Of a stretch of 16,599 nucleotides of DNA, positions 1 through 7,808 are shown in pieces. Each line of letters opens with the position of its first letter. Position 1 is the first letter of the stretch. This DNA comes from Flavobacteriaceae bacterium (GTDB lineage Bacteria > Bacteroidota > Bacteroidia > Flavobacteriales > Flavobacteriaceae): positions 1-16,599 of the forward strand of contig NZQO01000026.1 in assembly GCA_002693605.1 (NCBI GenBank), read 5' to 3'. Under the pieces are notes generated by a model. It had not been told where the DNA came from and searched no databases. It worked only from the letters and a program-made list of their open reading frames with translations. Both the position numbers and the translations under genes were made by a program.

Positions 1-2042
1 CCGGCGTTGAGATTGCAAAGAATATGCTAATCGATGTGAACAAGGGCGAACGGGTAAAGGTGAGCGAGATCGAGTTTGCGGGGAACGACGCCTTTACCGA
101 TGTCAAATTGCGCCGCGCAATGAAAAACGTGAAGCAGAAAAACTTTCTACGTTTTTACAAAAGATCGAAATACACAGAGAGTGGCTTTGAAGAGGACAAG
201 GCCAACATCATAAAGAAGTATAAGGAAAACGGTTACCGAGACGCCCGTATTGTTAGCGACACGCTGCTTCGGAACGACGATAAAAACGTTGCGCTGCGCC
301 TTCAGATAGAGGAAGGTGACAAATATTATTTCGGCGATATCCGCTTTATTGGAAATAGCGTGTATACCGATGCCCAATTGCGCCAAATATTGGGCATTAA
401 GAAAGGTGAAACCTATAACGCCACACTGTTGCAGGAGCGGGTGGAGGACGTGACCGACCCAGAGGCCCTGGACCTTACCAACCTCTACCAGAACAACGGA
501 TACCTTTTCTCGAGCATAAACCCGGTTGAGGTTGCCGTGGAGAACGATACCATCGATTTTGAAATCAGGATTCGGGAAGGCAAGATTGCCTATTTCGACC
601 ACGTATCCGTAATCGGCAACGACAAGACCAACGACCATGTGATCTATCGTGAACTGCGCGCCCGTCCAGGACAAAAGTACAGCAAGCGAAACGTGGTACG
701 AACCATTCGCGAGCTGGGTCAGTTGGGCTATTTCGACCCGGAGCAGATTTCACCGAACTTCAAGAACGTCGACCCGAATAACGGAACCCTGGACATGGAA
801 TTCTCGGTAGTGGAAAAAGGATCCAGCCAAATTGAACTTCAAGGTGGTTACGGCGGCGGTGGCTTCGTGGGGACCCTCGGGCTTTCGTTCAACAACTTTT
901 CGCTCCGCAATATTTTCAATGGCGAGGCGTACAAGCCGCTGCCTATGGGAGATGGCCAAACATTGAGCCTGCGGGCCCAGGCCAGTAGCTTTTACCAAAC
1001 TTATAGTATTTCACTTAGCGAACCGTGGTTGGGCGGGAAAAAACCCGTGAGGCTAACCACCTCCTTTAGCCATACCGTCCAGTATTTTTACGATTTCCAA
1101 ACGCGCGATGCAGATAGGGACCGCCGCTTCCTTATTACGGGAGGATCTGTGGGAATCGCGAAAAAGTTACAGTGGCCCGATGATTATTTCGTACTATCAC
1201 AGGCCTTGAGCTTCCAACATTTCGACCTTAAAAACTACAATACAGGGCTCTTTACCTTTGGGGACGGATTTTCGAACAACTTCGCCTATACCATTGGCCT
1301 GAGCCGTACCAATACCGACATTAACCCCATTTACCCACGGTCTGGGTCTGAGTTCAGCTTTACCGCAAAACTTACGCCACCATACTCTGCCTTCAATAAC
1401 GTAGATTATGACGAGCTAAAGGACGAGCGCGACGAACTGACCAGTATGCTCGTGCCTAACGGCAATAACGTGGATGTACAAGAGCGCATTTCGGAAATTG
1501 ACCAGGAGCGCTTTAAATGGCTTGAATACTACAAGCTGAAATTTAAGGGCGCGTGGTACACCTCGCTATATAAGGATCTGGTATTGCGCACCAATGCCGA
1601 ATTCGGTTTCTTGGGCGCGTACAACAACGATCGCGGCATCCCACCATTCGAGCGCTTTTTCGTTGGCGGCGACGGACTAGGAGCCTTCAGCCTGGACGGC
1701 CGGGAAGTGATTCAGCTGCGCGGGTACCCCAACCAATCGCTTTCCGATAACGACGGAAATACCATTTACAATAAATTTTCGTTAGAATTACGATATCCTA
1801 TAACTTTGAAGCAGCTTGCATCAATATATGTACTGAGTTTTGTGGAAGGTGGCGCCTCTTACGATGGCTTTAGAAACTACAACCCATTTAGCATTAGCAG
1901 ATCGGCCGGTGCAGGACTGCGCATTTTCATGCCCGCCTTCGGACTTTTGGGTATCGACTTCGGATACGGATTCGATCCCATCTTGGGCGGTTCCCAGAAA
2001 AATGGATGGGAAACCCATTTCATTATTGGACAACAATTTTAA
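1..2042 (+). CDS. bamA: BamA, outer membrane protein assembly factor (5' end cut by window)
   Basis: Central Omp85-family subunit of the BAM complex, which folds and inserts beta-barrel proteins into the outer membrane. The frame is open from base 3, ahead of the first ATG at 24, and the residues before that ATG already look like POTRA sequence, so the true start lies outside the window. About 679 residues are visible; Bacteroidota BamA proteins are usually about 850-880, so one or two POTRA domains are missing. Counting from the ATG at 24, three POTRA domains lie near residues 11-97, 100-186 and 187-266, each with the typical V/I-x-G-N start and NGY or LGYF turn. The 16-strand barrel follows and ends in phenylalanine. 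The lid-loop motif LRGY (VRGF in E. coli) is at bases 1716-1727. A long charged insertion sits at about 1390-1530. It is followed closely by two Skp genes, a common Bacteroidota arrangement. Confidence 0.95.
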   Translation, partial: GVEIAKNMLIDVNKGERVKVSEIEFAGNDAFTDVKLRRAMKNVKQKNFLRFYKRSKYTESGFEEDKANIIKKYKENGYRDARIVSDTLLRNDDKNVALRLQIEEGDKYYFGDIRFIGNSVYTDAQLRQILGIKKGETYNATLLQERVEDVTDPEALDLTNLYQNNGYLFSSINPVEVAVENDTIDFEIRIREGKIAYFDHVSVIGNDKTNDHVIYRELRARPGQKYSKRNVVRTIRELGQLGYFDPEQISPNFKNVDPNNGTLDMEFSVVEKGSSQIELQGGYGGGGFVGTLGLSFNNFSLRNIFNGEAYKPLPMGDGQTLSLRAQASSFYQTYSISLSEPWLGGKKPVRLTTSFSHTVQYFYDFQTRDADRDRRFLITGGSVGIAKKLQWPDDYFVLSQALSFQHFDLKNYNTGLFTFGDGFSNNFAYTIGLSRTNTDINPIYPRSGSEFSFTAKLTPPYSAFNNVDYDELKDERDELTSMLVPNGNNVDVQERISEIDQERFKWLEYYKLKFKGAWYTSLYKDLVLRTNAEFGFLGAYNNDRGIPPFERFFVGGDGLGAFSLDGREVIQLRGYPNQSLSDNDGNTIYNKFSLELRYPITLKQLASIYVLSFVEGGASYDGFRNYNPFSISRSAGAGLRIFMPAFGLLGIDFGYGFDPILGGSQKNGWETHFIIGQQF

Positions 2043-2078
2043 ACTTGGCACGATATTTTCTTAAACAACCAAACAACT

Positions 2079-2930
2079 ATGAAGACTAAAAAGCTACTTT
2101 TCCTTTCGCTCGCAATTGTAGGCTTCCTGTTTACCGCACAAGCACAGCGGGGGGCTCGAATTGGTTATATAGATATGGAGTACATATTAGAGAGCGTACC
2201 CGAGTATAAGGAATCGGCCATACAGCTAGAGGGCAAGGTACAACGCTGGAAACAGGACATTGACCGGATGCAGAAGGAAATAGACCAAATGAAACTCAAC
2301 CTCAGCAACGAGCGCGTTTTATTAACGCAAGAACTGGTTGAAGAGCGCGAAGAGGAAATAAAGATCAAGGAAGACGAGATGATGGACTACCAACAAGATC
2401 GTTTTGGCCCAAACGGCGATTTGGCAATACAGCGTCGCCAATTGGTGCAGCCAATCCAAGATCAGGTCTTCAACATTGTCCAGGAAATAGCCGAAAACCA
2501 GAAGTATGACTTCATTTTCGACAAATCGGCAGACGTGGTAATGCTCTTTGCCGCCCAGCGCAACGACATAAGTGATATGGTACTGCGCCAGATTAACCGT
2601 GCCGCCAAGCGCGAGGAAGCTGTTACCCGCAAGGAGAAACGCGAGGTAGAGCAGCGTGATGCCCTCTCAATGGAAGAAGACAAAGCCGTGACCGAACGGG
2701 AGCAAGAAGCCGAGGAGCGAAAGACAGAACGCGAAAAGATAATGGAAGACCGTATGCGAACACGCGATAGCCTTCGCGAGGCTCGCAGACTTGAGGTTGA
2801 GGCGCGAAGGCAACGTATCCTTGAGGAACGCCAACGCCGTAAGGATTCCATCCTTGAGGCGCGCAACCAAAACCGAAACGCACCTACAACCGGTGATGGC
2901 GATGGCGATGGCGATGGAGGCAACAAATAA
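2079..2930 (+). CDS. Skp/OmpH-family periplasmic chaperone with long charged C-terminal extension
   Basis: Periplasmic chaperone of the OmpH/Skp family, which holds unfolded outer-membrane proteins on their way to BamA. Residues 1-22 form a signal peptide (Lys-rich start, hydrophobic core, cleavage after AQA). The family opening RIGYIDMEYIL is at about residue 27, a coiled-coil hairpin covers roughly 42-140, and the closing strand region KYDFIFDKS follows. From about residue 175 the protein continues as a very Arg/Glu-rich, probably helical tail and ends in GD repeats (residues 272-280). At 283 aa it is much longer than typical Skp (about 160-170 aa). It starts 36 nt after bamA and is followed 50 nt later by a second, normal-sized Skp gene, so the three are probably cotranscribed. 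The family call is secure; the role of the tail is unknown. Confidence 0.9.
   Translation: MKTKKLLFLSLAIVGFLFTAQAQRGARIGYIDMEYILESVPEYKESAIQLEGKVQRWKQDIDRMQKEIDQMKLNLSNERVLLTQELVEEREEEIKIKEDEMMDYQQDRFGPNGDLAIQRRQLVQPIQDQVFNIVQEIAENQKYDFIFDKSADVVMLFAAQRNDISDMVLRQINRAAKREEAVTRKEKREVEQRDALSMEEDKAVTEREQEAEERKTEREKIMEDRMRTRDSLREARRLEVEARRQRILEERQRRKDSILEARNQNRNAPTTGDGDGDGDGGNK
2895..2917 (+). repeat. GATGGC hexanucleotide tandem repeat, about 3.8 copies
   Basis: Three perfect GATGGC units and a partial fourth lie in frame at the 3' end of the first skp gene and encode alternating Gly-Asp. Six-base units change length without shifting the frame, so copy number may vary between strains. This is a short low-complexity repeat, not a mobile or CRISPR-type element. 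Confidence 0.8.
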
Positions 2931-2980
2931 CGTGAATAATTAAACCAAGTATATAACACTTAAATTAAATACCCTTAACA

Positions 2981-3490
2981 ATGAAAAAATTCAAATTAGT
3001 AGCAGTAGCATTGGTACTCTTTATGGGAGCGACAAGCTTTGTAAGTGCACAGACGAAAGTAGCCCATATCAACACCCAGGAATTGGTAGAAGCCATGCCA
3101 CAAATGAAGGAAGCCCAAAACCAATTGGACAAGCTTCGCACCACGTACGATACCGAAATCAAAAATATGATGAAGGAGTACGACGGAAAGATCAAGCAGT
3201 ACGATTCTGAAGCAGGAAGCAAAACAGACGAGGAAAACCAGAAGCGCGTTAGCGAGGTTCAGGGAATGCAGAACAACATTGCTAATTATCGCCAAGAGGC
3301 TATGAAGCAACTTCAACAAAAGGAAGTCGACTTACTTCAGCCAATCCTTGAAAAGGCGCGTGCGGCCATTCAAAAAGTAGCCCGTGCAAAAGGATACCTA
3401 TACGTGATGGACTCTACCACAGGTAGCGGTCTTATCTTGGCCGACGGTCCAGACCTTATGGCCGATGTTAAGAAAGAGTTGGGCATATAA
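2981..3490 (+). CDS. Skp/OmpH-family periplasmic chaperone
   Basis: Second OmpH/Skp chaperone, 169 aa, the normal size for the family. Residues 1-23 are a signal peptide ending VSA before Gln. The mature protein begins with KVAHINTQELVEAMP, the usual first strand and helix start. It continues as a long coiled-coil arm rich in Gln, Lys and Glu (about residues 40-110) and returns to the body domain with KGYLYVMDSTTGSGLILAD. It lacks the charged tail of its upstream neighbour, so the pair is an unequal paralogous set. It is presumed to escort outer-membrane proteins through the periplasm to BamA, encoded just upstream. A hairpin terminator follows 26 nt after the stop, marking the end of the bamA-skp-skp unit. 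Confidence 0.93.
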   Translation: MKKFKLVAVALVLFMGATSFVSAQTKVAHINTQELVEAMPQMKEAQNQLDKLRTTYDTEIKNMMKEYDGKIKQYDSEAGSKTDEENQKRVSEVQGMQNNIANYRQEAMKQLQQKEVDLLQPILEKARAAIQKVARAKGYLYVMDSTTGSGLILADGPDLMADVKKELGI

Positions 3491-3516
3491 TCTCAACTCC
3501 TTTTCAAAATTTATTG

Positions 3517-3555
3517 AAACTGTCCGTTAATCAACGGGCAGTTTTTTATTTTTAT
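3517..3555 (+). terminator. Rho-independent terminator after the bamA-skp-skp unit
   Basis: A 12-bp stem (3517-3528 paired with 3533-3544, one T-G wobble) closes a 4-nt AATC loop and runs into a T-rich tract of six Ts, an A and five Ts. It ends only about 5 nt before the murI start codon. Confidence 0.88.
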
Positions 3556-3559
3556 AGGT

Positions 3560-4351
3560 ATGGATAACAACAGTCCCATTGGGTTTTTCGATTCGGGTGT
3601 AGGAGGCACTTCCATTTGGAAGGAAGTACACGCCTTGCTTCCGAAGGAACATACCATTTACCTGGCCGATAGTAAGAACGCTCCCTATGGCAATCGCTCT
3701 GCCAGCGAGATTATCGCGCTAAGCATAAAGAACACCGAGAAACTCCTCAAGCTAGACTGCAAGCTAATTGTAGTGGCTTGCAATACGGCTACCACAAATG
3801 CCATTGACAAACTACGAAATTCGTACGCGGTACCCATCGTAGGTATTGAACCTGCCATTAAGCCCGCTGCATTAAAGACCAGCACCAAGAGTATTGGTAT
3901 TTTGGCAACAAAGGGAACGCTGAGCAGTGCACTGTTCCACCAAACGGCGAGTGCCTTTACGAAAGATATTTCGGTGGTGGAAATTGTAGGTGAGGGCTTG
4001 GTGCCGCTCATAGAAAAGGGCGAGCTGGACTCTCCCGAAATGATGGAACTGCTCCAGAAATATACCGCACCCATGCTCGCGGCAAATATCGATTATTTGG
4101 TATTGGGCTGTAGCCATTACCCCTATTTGCTGCCCGCCCTGCGCACCCTGTTGCCGGCGCACATACAGATTATAGACTCGGGCGGTGCCGTAGCTAGGCA
4201 AACCGACCATCTCCTTACCATCAATAACTTAAAGCGCGCCGCACAGACGCCCCCTAACCTATCCTTTTATACGAATACCAATACCGATACACTTCAATTT
4301 CTTCTGAAATCGTTTGCGGGTCCGATTTCCGTGGAAACGCTCGATTTCTAG
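3560..4351 (+). CDS. murI: Glutamate racemase
   Basis: Converts L-glutamate to D-glutamate for peptidoglycan precursor synthesis in the cytoplasm, by a cofactor-independent two-cysteine mechanism. The 263-aa length is normal for MurI. The N-terminal signature PIGFFDSGVGGTSIW has the substrate-binding Asp-Ser (residues 11-12). ADSKNAPYGNRS follows at about 37-48. The first catalytic cysteine is C74 in VVACNTATT and the second is C184 in LGCSHYP, and both are present. No frameshift or truncation is seen. The ATG at 3560 gives an N terminus typical of the family. It lies directly behind a strong terminator, so it needs either its own start site in or next to the terminator or read-through. It converges with the PorP/SprF-like gene, with 30 nt between their stops and no evident hairpin there. 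Confidence 0.96.
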   Translation: MDNNSPIGFFDSGVGGTSIWKEVHALLPKEHTIYLADSKNAPYGNRSASEIIALSIKNTEKLLKLDCKLIVVACNTATTNAIDKLRNSYAVPIVGIEPAIKPAALKTSTKSIGILATKGTLSSALFHQTASAFTKDISVVEIVGEGLVPLIEKGELDSPEMMELLQKYTAPMLAANIDYLVLGCSHYPYLLPALRTLLPAHIQIIDSGGAVARQTDHLLTINNLKRAAQTPPNLSFYTNTNTDTLQFLLKSFAGPISVETLDF

Positions 4352-4381
4352 AATTTCCGAAGTTTTGAAGTAAAAGTACTA

Positions 4382-5380
4382 CTAGTTTATGGCAGGACAC
4401 TTACAATCGTATGCCTTGGGCCGTCCTCCCAGGAAATCGTAGCCGAGTGCCAATTGGTGGTACCCGTTGTCAAATTGAATTCCCCCCAGGGCGTGCGAGT
4501 AGGTGTACGACAACATAAAGTTATTATAGTTGGCCCCTATAATTGGCGTTATATACTGCAAGCGCTGCTTGGTTCTCGCCAAATCCTTCATATACGTAGC
4601 ACTGTCGAGGCCGCGCCGGTAGGAAAGCCCTCCCCAAAGCACGCCAAAATCCATTTCTCGATACGCCTTGAAATTTACGTCGAACGCCTTTTCGCCCGTT
4701 TCCTCGCGCATTTGCAGCAAGAAAGACGGCTCGTACGTCCAATAGGCACCAAAGTTGCCAATGGCATAGCTCGCCCCAAGTAGAAACTCCCGTTGCAGGT
4801 TACTCTCGAATACTTCCGAATAGATATCGCGATCTTGGCCCATCAAGTTACGCACGGTAAAATGCCCCGAGAAGTTCGCCAAATTGTACGACAATCCTAC
4901 ATTCACGTTATAATACGTATCGCTCTGAACGATTCCGGCGATGATCGGGTCAAATATAGAAGGGTCAAATTGAGTCTCGTCCAATTGATTTTGAATCATC
5001 CCAAAGCTTAGCCCGAACGAAAGTTGGTTGAGATTCGCCTCGCGCCGCGAGAAGAGAATGTGGTGCGCATAGGTAACATAGCCGCCTTTTTGCGAGTGGA
5101 ACCCGTTCCGGTCGCTAAAGAATACGCCCCCCACCCCAGACCATTCGCCAATGCGGGCGTTGGCAGAGAGGGTAATCAAGCTAGGGGCATTTTCCTGGCC
5201 AAACCACTGTTGCCGGCCCGTTAATCGAATTTGGTTGTACGCGCCCGCCCCGGCCATCGATGGGTGAAGTAGGTATAGGTTGTCTGACAGGTATTCAGAA
5301 TAAATTGGAATGCCATCTTGGGCGTAGCTAACGCTGGTAACCAAGAAGAGCAGAATCAATTTTATTTTTTTGAAGATCAT
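4382..5380 (-). CDS. PorP/SprF-family type IX secretion system membrane protein
   Basis: 332-aa outer-membrane protein of the PorP/SprF family. Members are predicted beta-barrels associated with the T9SS, and SprF is needed for export of the type B cargo SprB in Flavobacterium johnsoniae. A signal peptide covers about residues 1-20, cleaved after SYA before QDG. The family signature begins at once (YSEYLSDNLYLLHPSMAG), followed by LTGRQQWFG and GVGGVFFSDRNGF. Alternating strands then run to near the C terminus, with a YTYSHALGG segment and LALGYDF. I place the start at the ATG at 5380, 4 nt after the upstream stop; an in-frame TTG at 5383 is less likely. It is the second gene of a unit with the type B sorting-domain protein and is probably its dedicated export or anchoring partner. 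Whether this copy works with one cargo or many cannot be told from sequence. Confidence 0.9.
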   Translation of the reverse strand: MIFKKIKLILLFLVTSVSYAQDGIPIYSEYLSDNLYLLHPSMAGAGAYNQIRLTGRQQWFGQENAPSLITLSANARIGEWSGVGGVFFSDRNGFHSQKGGYVTYAHHILFSRREANLNQLSFGLSFGMIQNQLDETQFDPSIFDPIIAGIVQSDTYYNVNVGLSYNLANFSGHFTVRNLMGQDRDIYSEVFESNLQREFLLGASYAIGNFGAYWTYEPSFLLQMREETGEKAFDVNFKAYREMDFGVLWGGLSYRRGLDSATYMKDLARTKQRLQYITPIIGANYNNFMLSYTYSHALGGIQFDNGYHQLALGYDFLGGRPKAYDCKCPAIN

Positions 5381-5384
5381 CAAG

Positions 5385-7652
5385 CTATCGTTTTAATGTA
5401 AAGTGCCCCCTATATTCCTTGGCGGTGTTGTCTTCGGTATAATTAATTCGGAACCAATAATCGCTGGATGGAAGGTGGTTCCCGTTGTAGGTGCCGTCCC
5501 ACCCCGGTCCGTTGGGGTCAAGCTCGCGAATTAGCTTCCCAAACCGATCGAAAATATAGATCTGCGCATCGGGCGATAGCACCGAGATATTATCAATATT
5601 CCAGGTATCGTTGAAACCATCTCCGTTGGGGGTTACAAATCGGGGGTAATCAATTACCACGATATCGCCCAGGAAAACAGTTCCGCAGCCATTTACATCG
5701 GTAATCGTAACCGAATGTGTTCCCGGCAGCACATCGGTAAAAATAGGTTCCTGCTGAAAAATCCCGTTGTCCAGTTGATACAGGTAATCGCCATACCCCT
5801 CATTTATCACTTCAATGGTGTGGGTATCGGCAAAGGCATTGGAGGTGACTTCTGCAACAGCATTAAATGGTGGCGACGAGACGGTTACTTCCGTTAATTT
5901 CGTACTGAAGCAACCGGTACGATTTTCGGCAACGGTAACCTCATAGACGCCCCCTTTCTCGGCGATTAGCTCGGGTGCGGTCTCGTTCGGAAGCAGCGTC
6001 CCATCTAGTCGCCACTCGAAGGCATAGCGTCTTGGATCCAGTCCCGTATCGATTCTGGGGGGCGAAGGGGCGCCCGATTCCTGGGGAATGGGCGTATCGC
6101 GAAAATTAACACATAATCTGTAGGAAGGTTCCAACGTAAATTCTGGCAGTAGGTTGATCCCCAATATGACCTCGTTGATCAAGAAGCAGTCGGTACCATT
6201 GCGCTGTATGCGCGCAAAGATACTCTCTGGGTTACTAGTATTTATATACGGGCTGGAAAGGGCATTCGTGTTCTGAGATGCATCGTCCACGCTGGGAAAA
6301 TAGAGAATGGTAAAGTCGTTCGGATCTTGGCCCGCGAGCAACAGGTTGGCCAGTTCCGGATCGCTCAAGTTAACTTGTGCTATACCATCGTTCTCTTCGT
6401 AGACATCGCACACTTCAAACAAAACGGGCTGGGGTGCATCCGGAAGCTGGTACGCCGCAGAAGCTTCGTTATTTGTTTCGTCGTTCTCCTCGATAATTCC
6501 CATCCCGGAACCATCGTCATCGACAACGGCGCGAATGCTAGCTGAATTGGGCAACCCCTGGGGTACATTCAGGGTAATACTTCCCGTTTCGGAGGCGCTA
6601 CTCGGCAGGAAATTTCGCGTTTTTGCCTGTGCAATCAGTTGGTTTCCTATGTAAAACGCAATGGGCACCTCACTAGACAACAATCCTAGCGTGCCTTGAT
6701 TGGTCACTTCATAGTCTATTGTAAGCCCCCGTGTACCGCAGTTCGTGATGTTGGTAAGCTCTATTACGGCATCTACATCAATCTCGCTGTTATATGCGGC
6801 CACGATATTGTTGACAATCACGAAGTCCTGACCAGACGTTAAAACGATATTGGCATTGGTGTCGCCAGCGTTGATGTAGGGTTGAATATTGAAGAAATCG
6901 AGGTCCATGTTGTACAGCTCATTGCTCCCCGTGTAGGCATTGGTGCCGTTGAAGACATTGTCTGCCGGGTTCAGCGGCGGGTCGCTCAGGACATTTCCGT
7001 TAACCTGCAGTTGCTCTGTTACCGCTAACCCCAGATCGCCTTCCCAAGAGAGAAAACCGATTTTCGAATTCTGCGGATCGGTTATGGAAAGAAAGTTGAG
7101 GGTAATTTCCAGAGGTCGGTCCTGGTCCACAAATTGAAATCCGTCGAAAATGGATACCTGCCTCTTTATGCTGAAGGCGGGATCTTCATATACAACCACA
7201 ATGGACCAACCGCCAAAATTAGTCTGGCTATCGCAATAGCCGGTAATATCGATATCAAGTTCAGACACCGTAAATGAGCCGCTGGTGTTGGCGGCCACTA
7301 GGGGCGTTACCTCCGCAAAGGCCGAAAAATAAGCCCGCCCATTATTGGACACCATAAATGTTCGCTGGGCGGAAACATCGGCACCGTTCAACTTCACCTG
7401 CATATCGCCGGTGCCCGAGCCGGCCCAGTATAAATAGGCGGCAGCCAGGGTAAATTGCGGCTGTAGCGTAAATTGGGCGCTGGAAGTGGTAAGGATCGTA
7501 CAGGTGTTGAATACACTGTTATCCGATTCGTTTAGCGTGTTGCCAAACACGGAAAAATCGAAAGCACCGTTAAACTGCTTGAACAAGCTTACCGGTTGTT
7601 GGGCATAAATGGAAAGAGAGACAAACAACAGGAGAAACGTAATTTTTCTCAT
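5385..7652 (-). CDS. Secreted T9SS type B sorting-domain protein (gliding motility-associated C-terminal domain)
   Basis: 755-aa exported protein, probably surface-anchored or released through the T9SS. Residues 1-18 are a signal peptide (MRKITFLLLFVSLSIYAQ). About 20-295 is a beta-rich region of unassigned family, including LAAAYLYWAGSG. About 295-400 resembles a CARDB adhesin-like module ending in the acidic ENDETNNEAS. About 405-505 matches the repeat type common in flavobacterial surface proteins (YINTSNPESIFARI). After two Ig-like stretches, about 669-755 forms the type B sorting domain: FVTPNGDGFNDTW, IYIFDRFGKLI, GPGWDGTYNG, LPSSDYWF and a C-terminal RGHFTLKR. The ATG at 7652 is chosen because the signal peptide starts there; a TTG at 7670 is in frame but less likely. 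The PorP/SprF-like gene follows after 4 nt. An adhesin or motility role is inference from domains only. Confidence 0.9.
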   Translation of the reverse strand: MRKITFLLLFVSLSIYAQQPVSLFKQFNGAFDFSVFGNTLNESDNSVFNTCTILTTSSAQFTLQPQFTLAAAYLYWAGSGTGDMQVKLNGADVSAQRTFMVSNNGRAYFSAFAEVTPLVAANTSGSFTVSELDIDITGYCDSQTNFGGWSIVVVYEDPAFSIKRQVSIFDGFQFVDQDRPLEITLNFLSITDPQNSKIGFLSWEGDLGLAVTEQLQVNGNVLSDPPLNPADNVFNGTNAYTGSNELYNMDLDFFNIQPYINAGDTNANIVLTSGQDFVIVNNIVAAYNSEIDVDAVIELTNITNCGTRGLTIDYEVTNQGTLGLLSSEVPIAFYIGNQLIAQAKTRNFLPSSASETGSITLNVPQGLPNSASIRAVVDDDGSGMGIIEENDETNNEASAAYQLPDAPQPVLFEVCDVYEENDGIAQVNLSDPELANLLLAGQDPNDFTILYFPSVDDASQNTNALSSPYINTSNPESIFARIQRNGTDCFLINEVILGINLLPEFTLEPSYRLCVNFRDTPIPQESGAPSPPRIDTGLDPRRYAFEWRLDGTLLPNETAPELIAEKGGVYEVTVAENRTGCFSTKLTEVTVSSPPFNAVAEVTSNAFADTHTIEVINEGYGDYLYQLDNGIFQQEPIFTDVLPGTHSVTITDVNGCGTVFLGDIVVIDYPRFVTPNGDGFNDTWNIDNISVLSPDAQIYIFDRFGKLIRELDPNGPGWDGTYNGNHLPSSDYWFRINYTEDNTAKEYRGHFTLKR

Positions 7653-7711
7653 AGGCAGGGAAATCTTCAAATCAAGTTAGAGACGAGCGGGTACTAGTTA
7701 CCGCTAGGCCC

Positions 7712-7742
7712 TAAAATTAGATAGATTTCGTTGATAGGGCAA
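7712..7742 (-). promoter_or_regulatory. Candidate promoter for the type B cargo / PorP-like unit
   Basis: On the minus strand a TTG (7742-7740), a 20-nt spacer and TAATTTTA (7719-7712, seven of eight matches to TAnnTTTG) fit the Bacteroidota vegetative promoter pattern. Transcription would begin near 7705 and leave a leader of about 50 nt before the ATG at 7652. Pattern match only. Confidence 0.4.
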
Positions 7743-7764
7743 TTGTCTCAAAATTCCAAATATA

Positions 7765-7796
7765 TTGAATGTTATGGCTTTCTTTTTATAATTTTG
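7765..7796 (+). promoter_or_regulatory. Candidate promoter for the nfu-like gene
   Basis: TTG at 7765-7767, a 21-nt spacer and a perfect TAATTTTG at 7789-7796 match the Bacteroidota promoter consensus (TTG / TAnnTTTG). The start site would fall about 6-8 nt downstream, almost at the ATG at 7809. This supports that ATG over the upstream TTG at 7731 and implies a very short leader. Confidence 0.6.
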
Positions 7797-7808
7797 CCAA
7801 AAAATTAT

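Noticed and set aside
147..674. 175-codon minus-strand open frame inside bamA
   Set aside because: It lies fully antisense to well-conserved POTRA coding sequence and resembles no protein family.
2895..2917. Short tandem repeat as a CRISPR or mobile-element trace
   Set aside because: The units are 6 nt with no spacers and lie in frame inside a gene, so it is a simple coding repeat.
2462..2959. 165-codon minus-strand open frame rich in Ser and Arg
   Set aside because: It is the mirror of the Arg/Glu-rich repeat-like end of the first skp gene. The composition is low complexity, no family is recognisable and it has no sensible start context.
4352..4381. Possible shared terminator between convergent murI and the PorP-like gene
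   Set aside because: Only short palindromes (AGTACT, ACTAGT) are present; no stable stem with a T tract on either strand.
7653..7670. Longer start (TTG at 7670) for the type B cargo gene
   Set aside because: The ATG at 7652 begins a clean signal peptide; the six extra residues add nothing recognisable and would place a rare start codon ahead of a good ATG.
7731..7808. 26-residue N-terminal extension of the Nfu protein from a TTG
   Set aside because: The extension does not resemble Nfu sequence and contains the predicted -33/-7 promoter, so it is most likely untranslated DNA.
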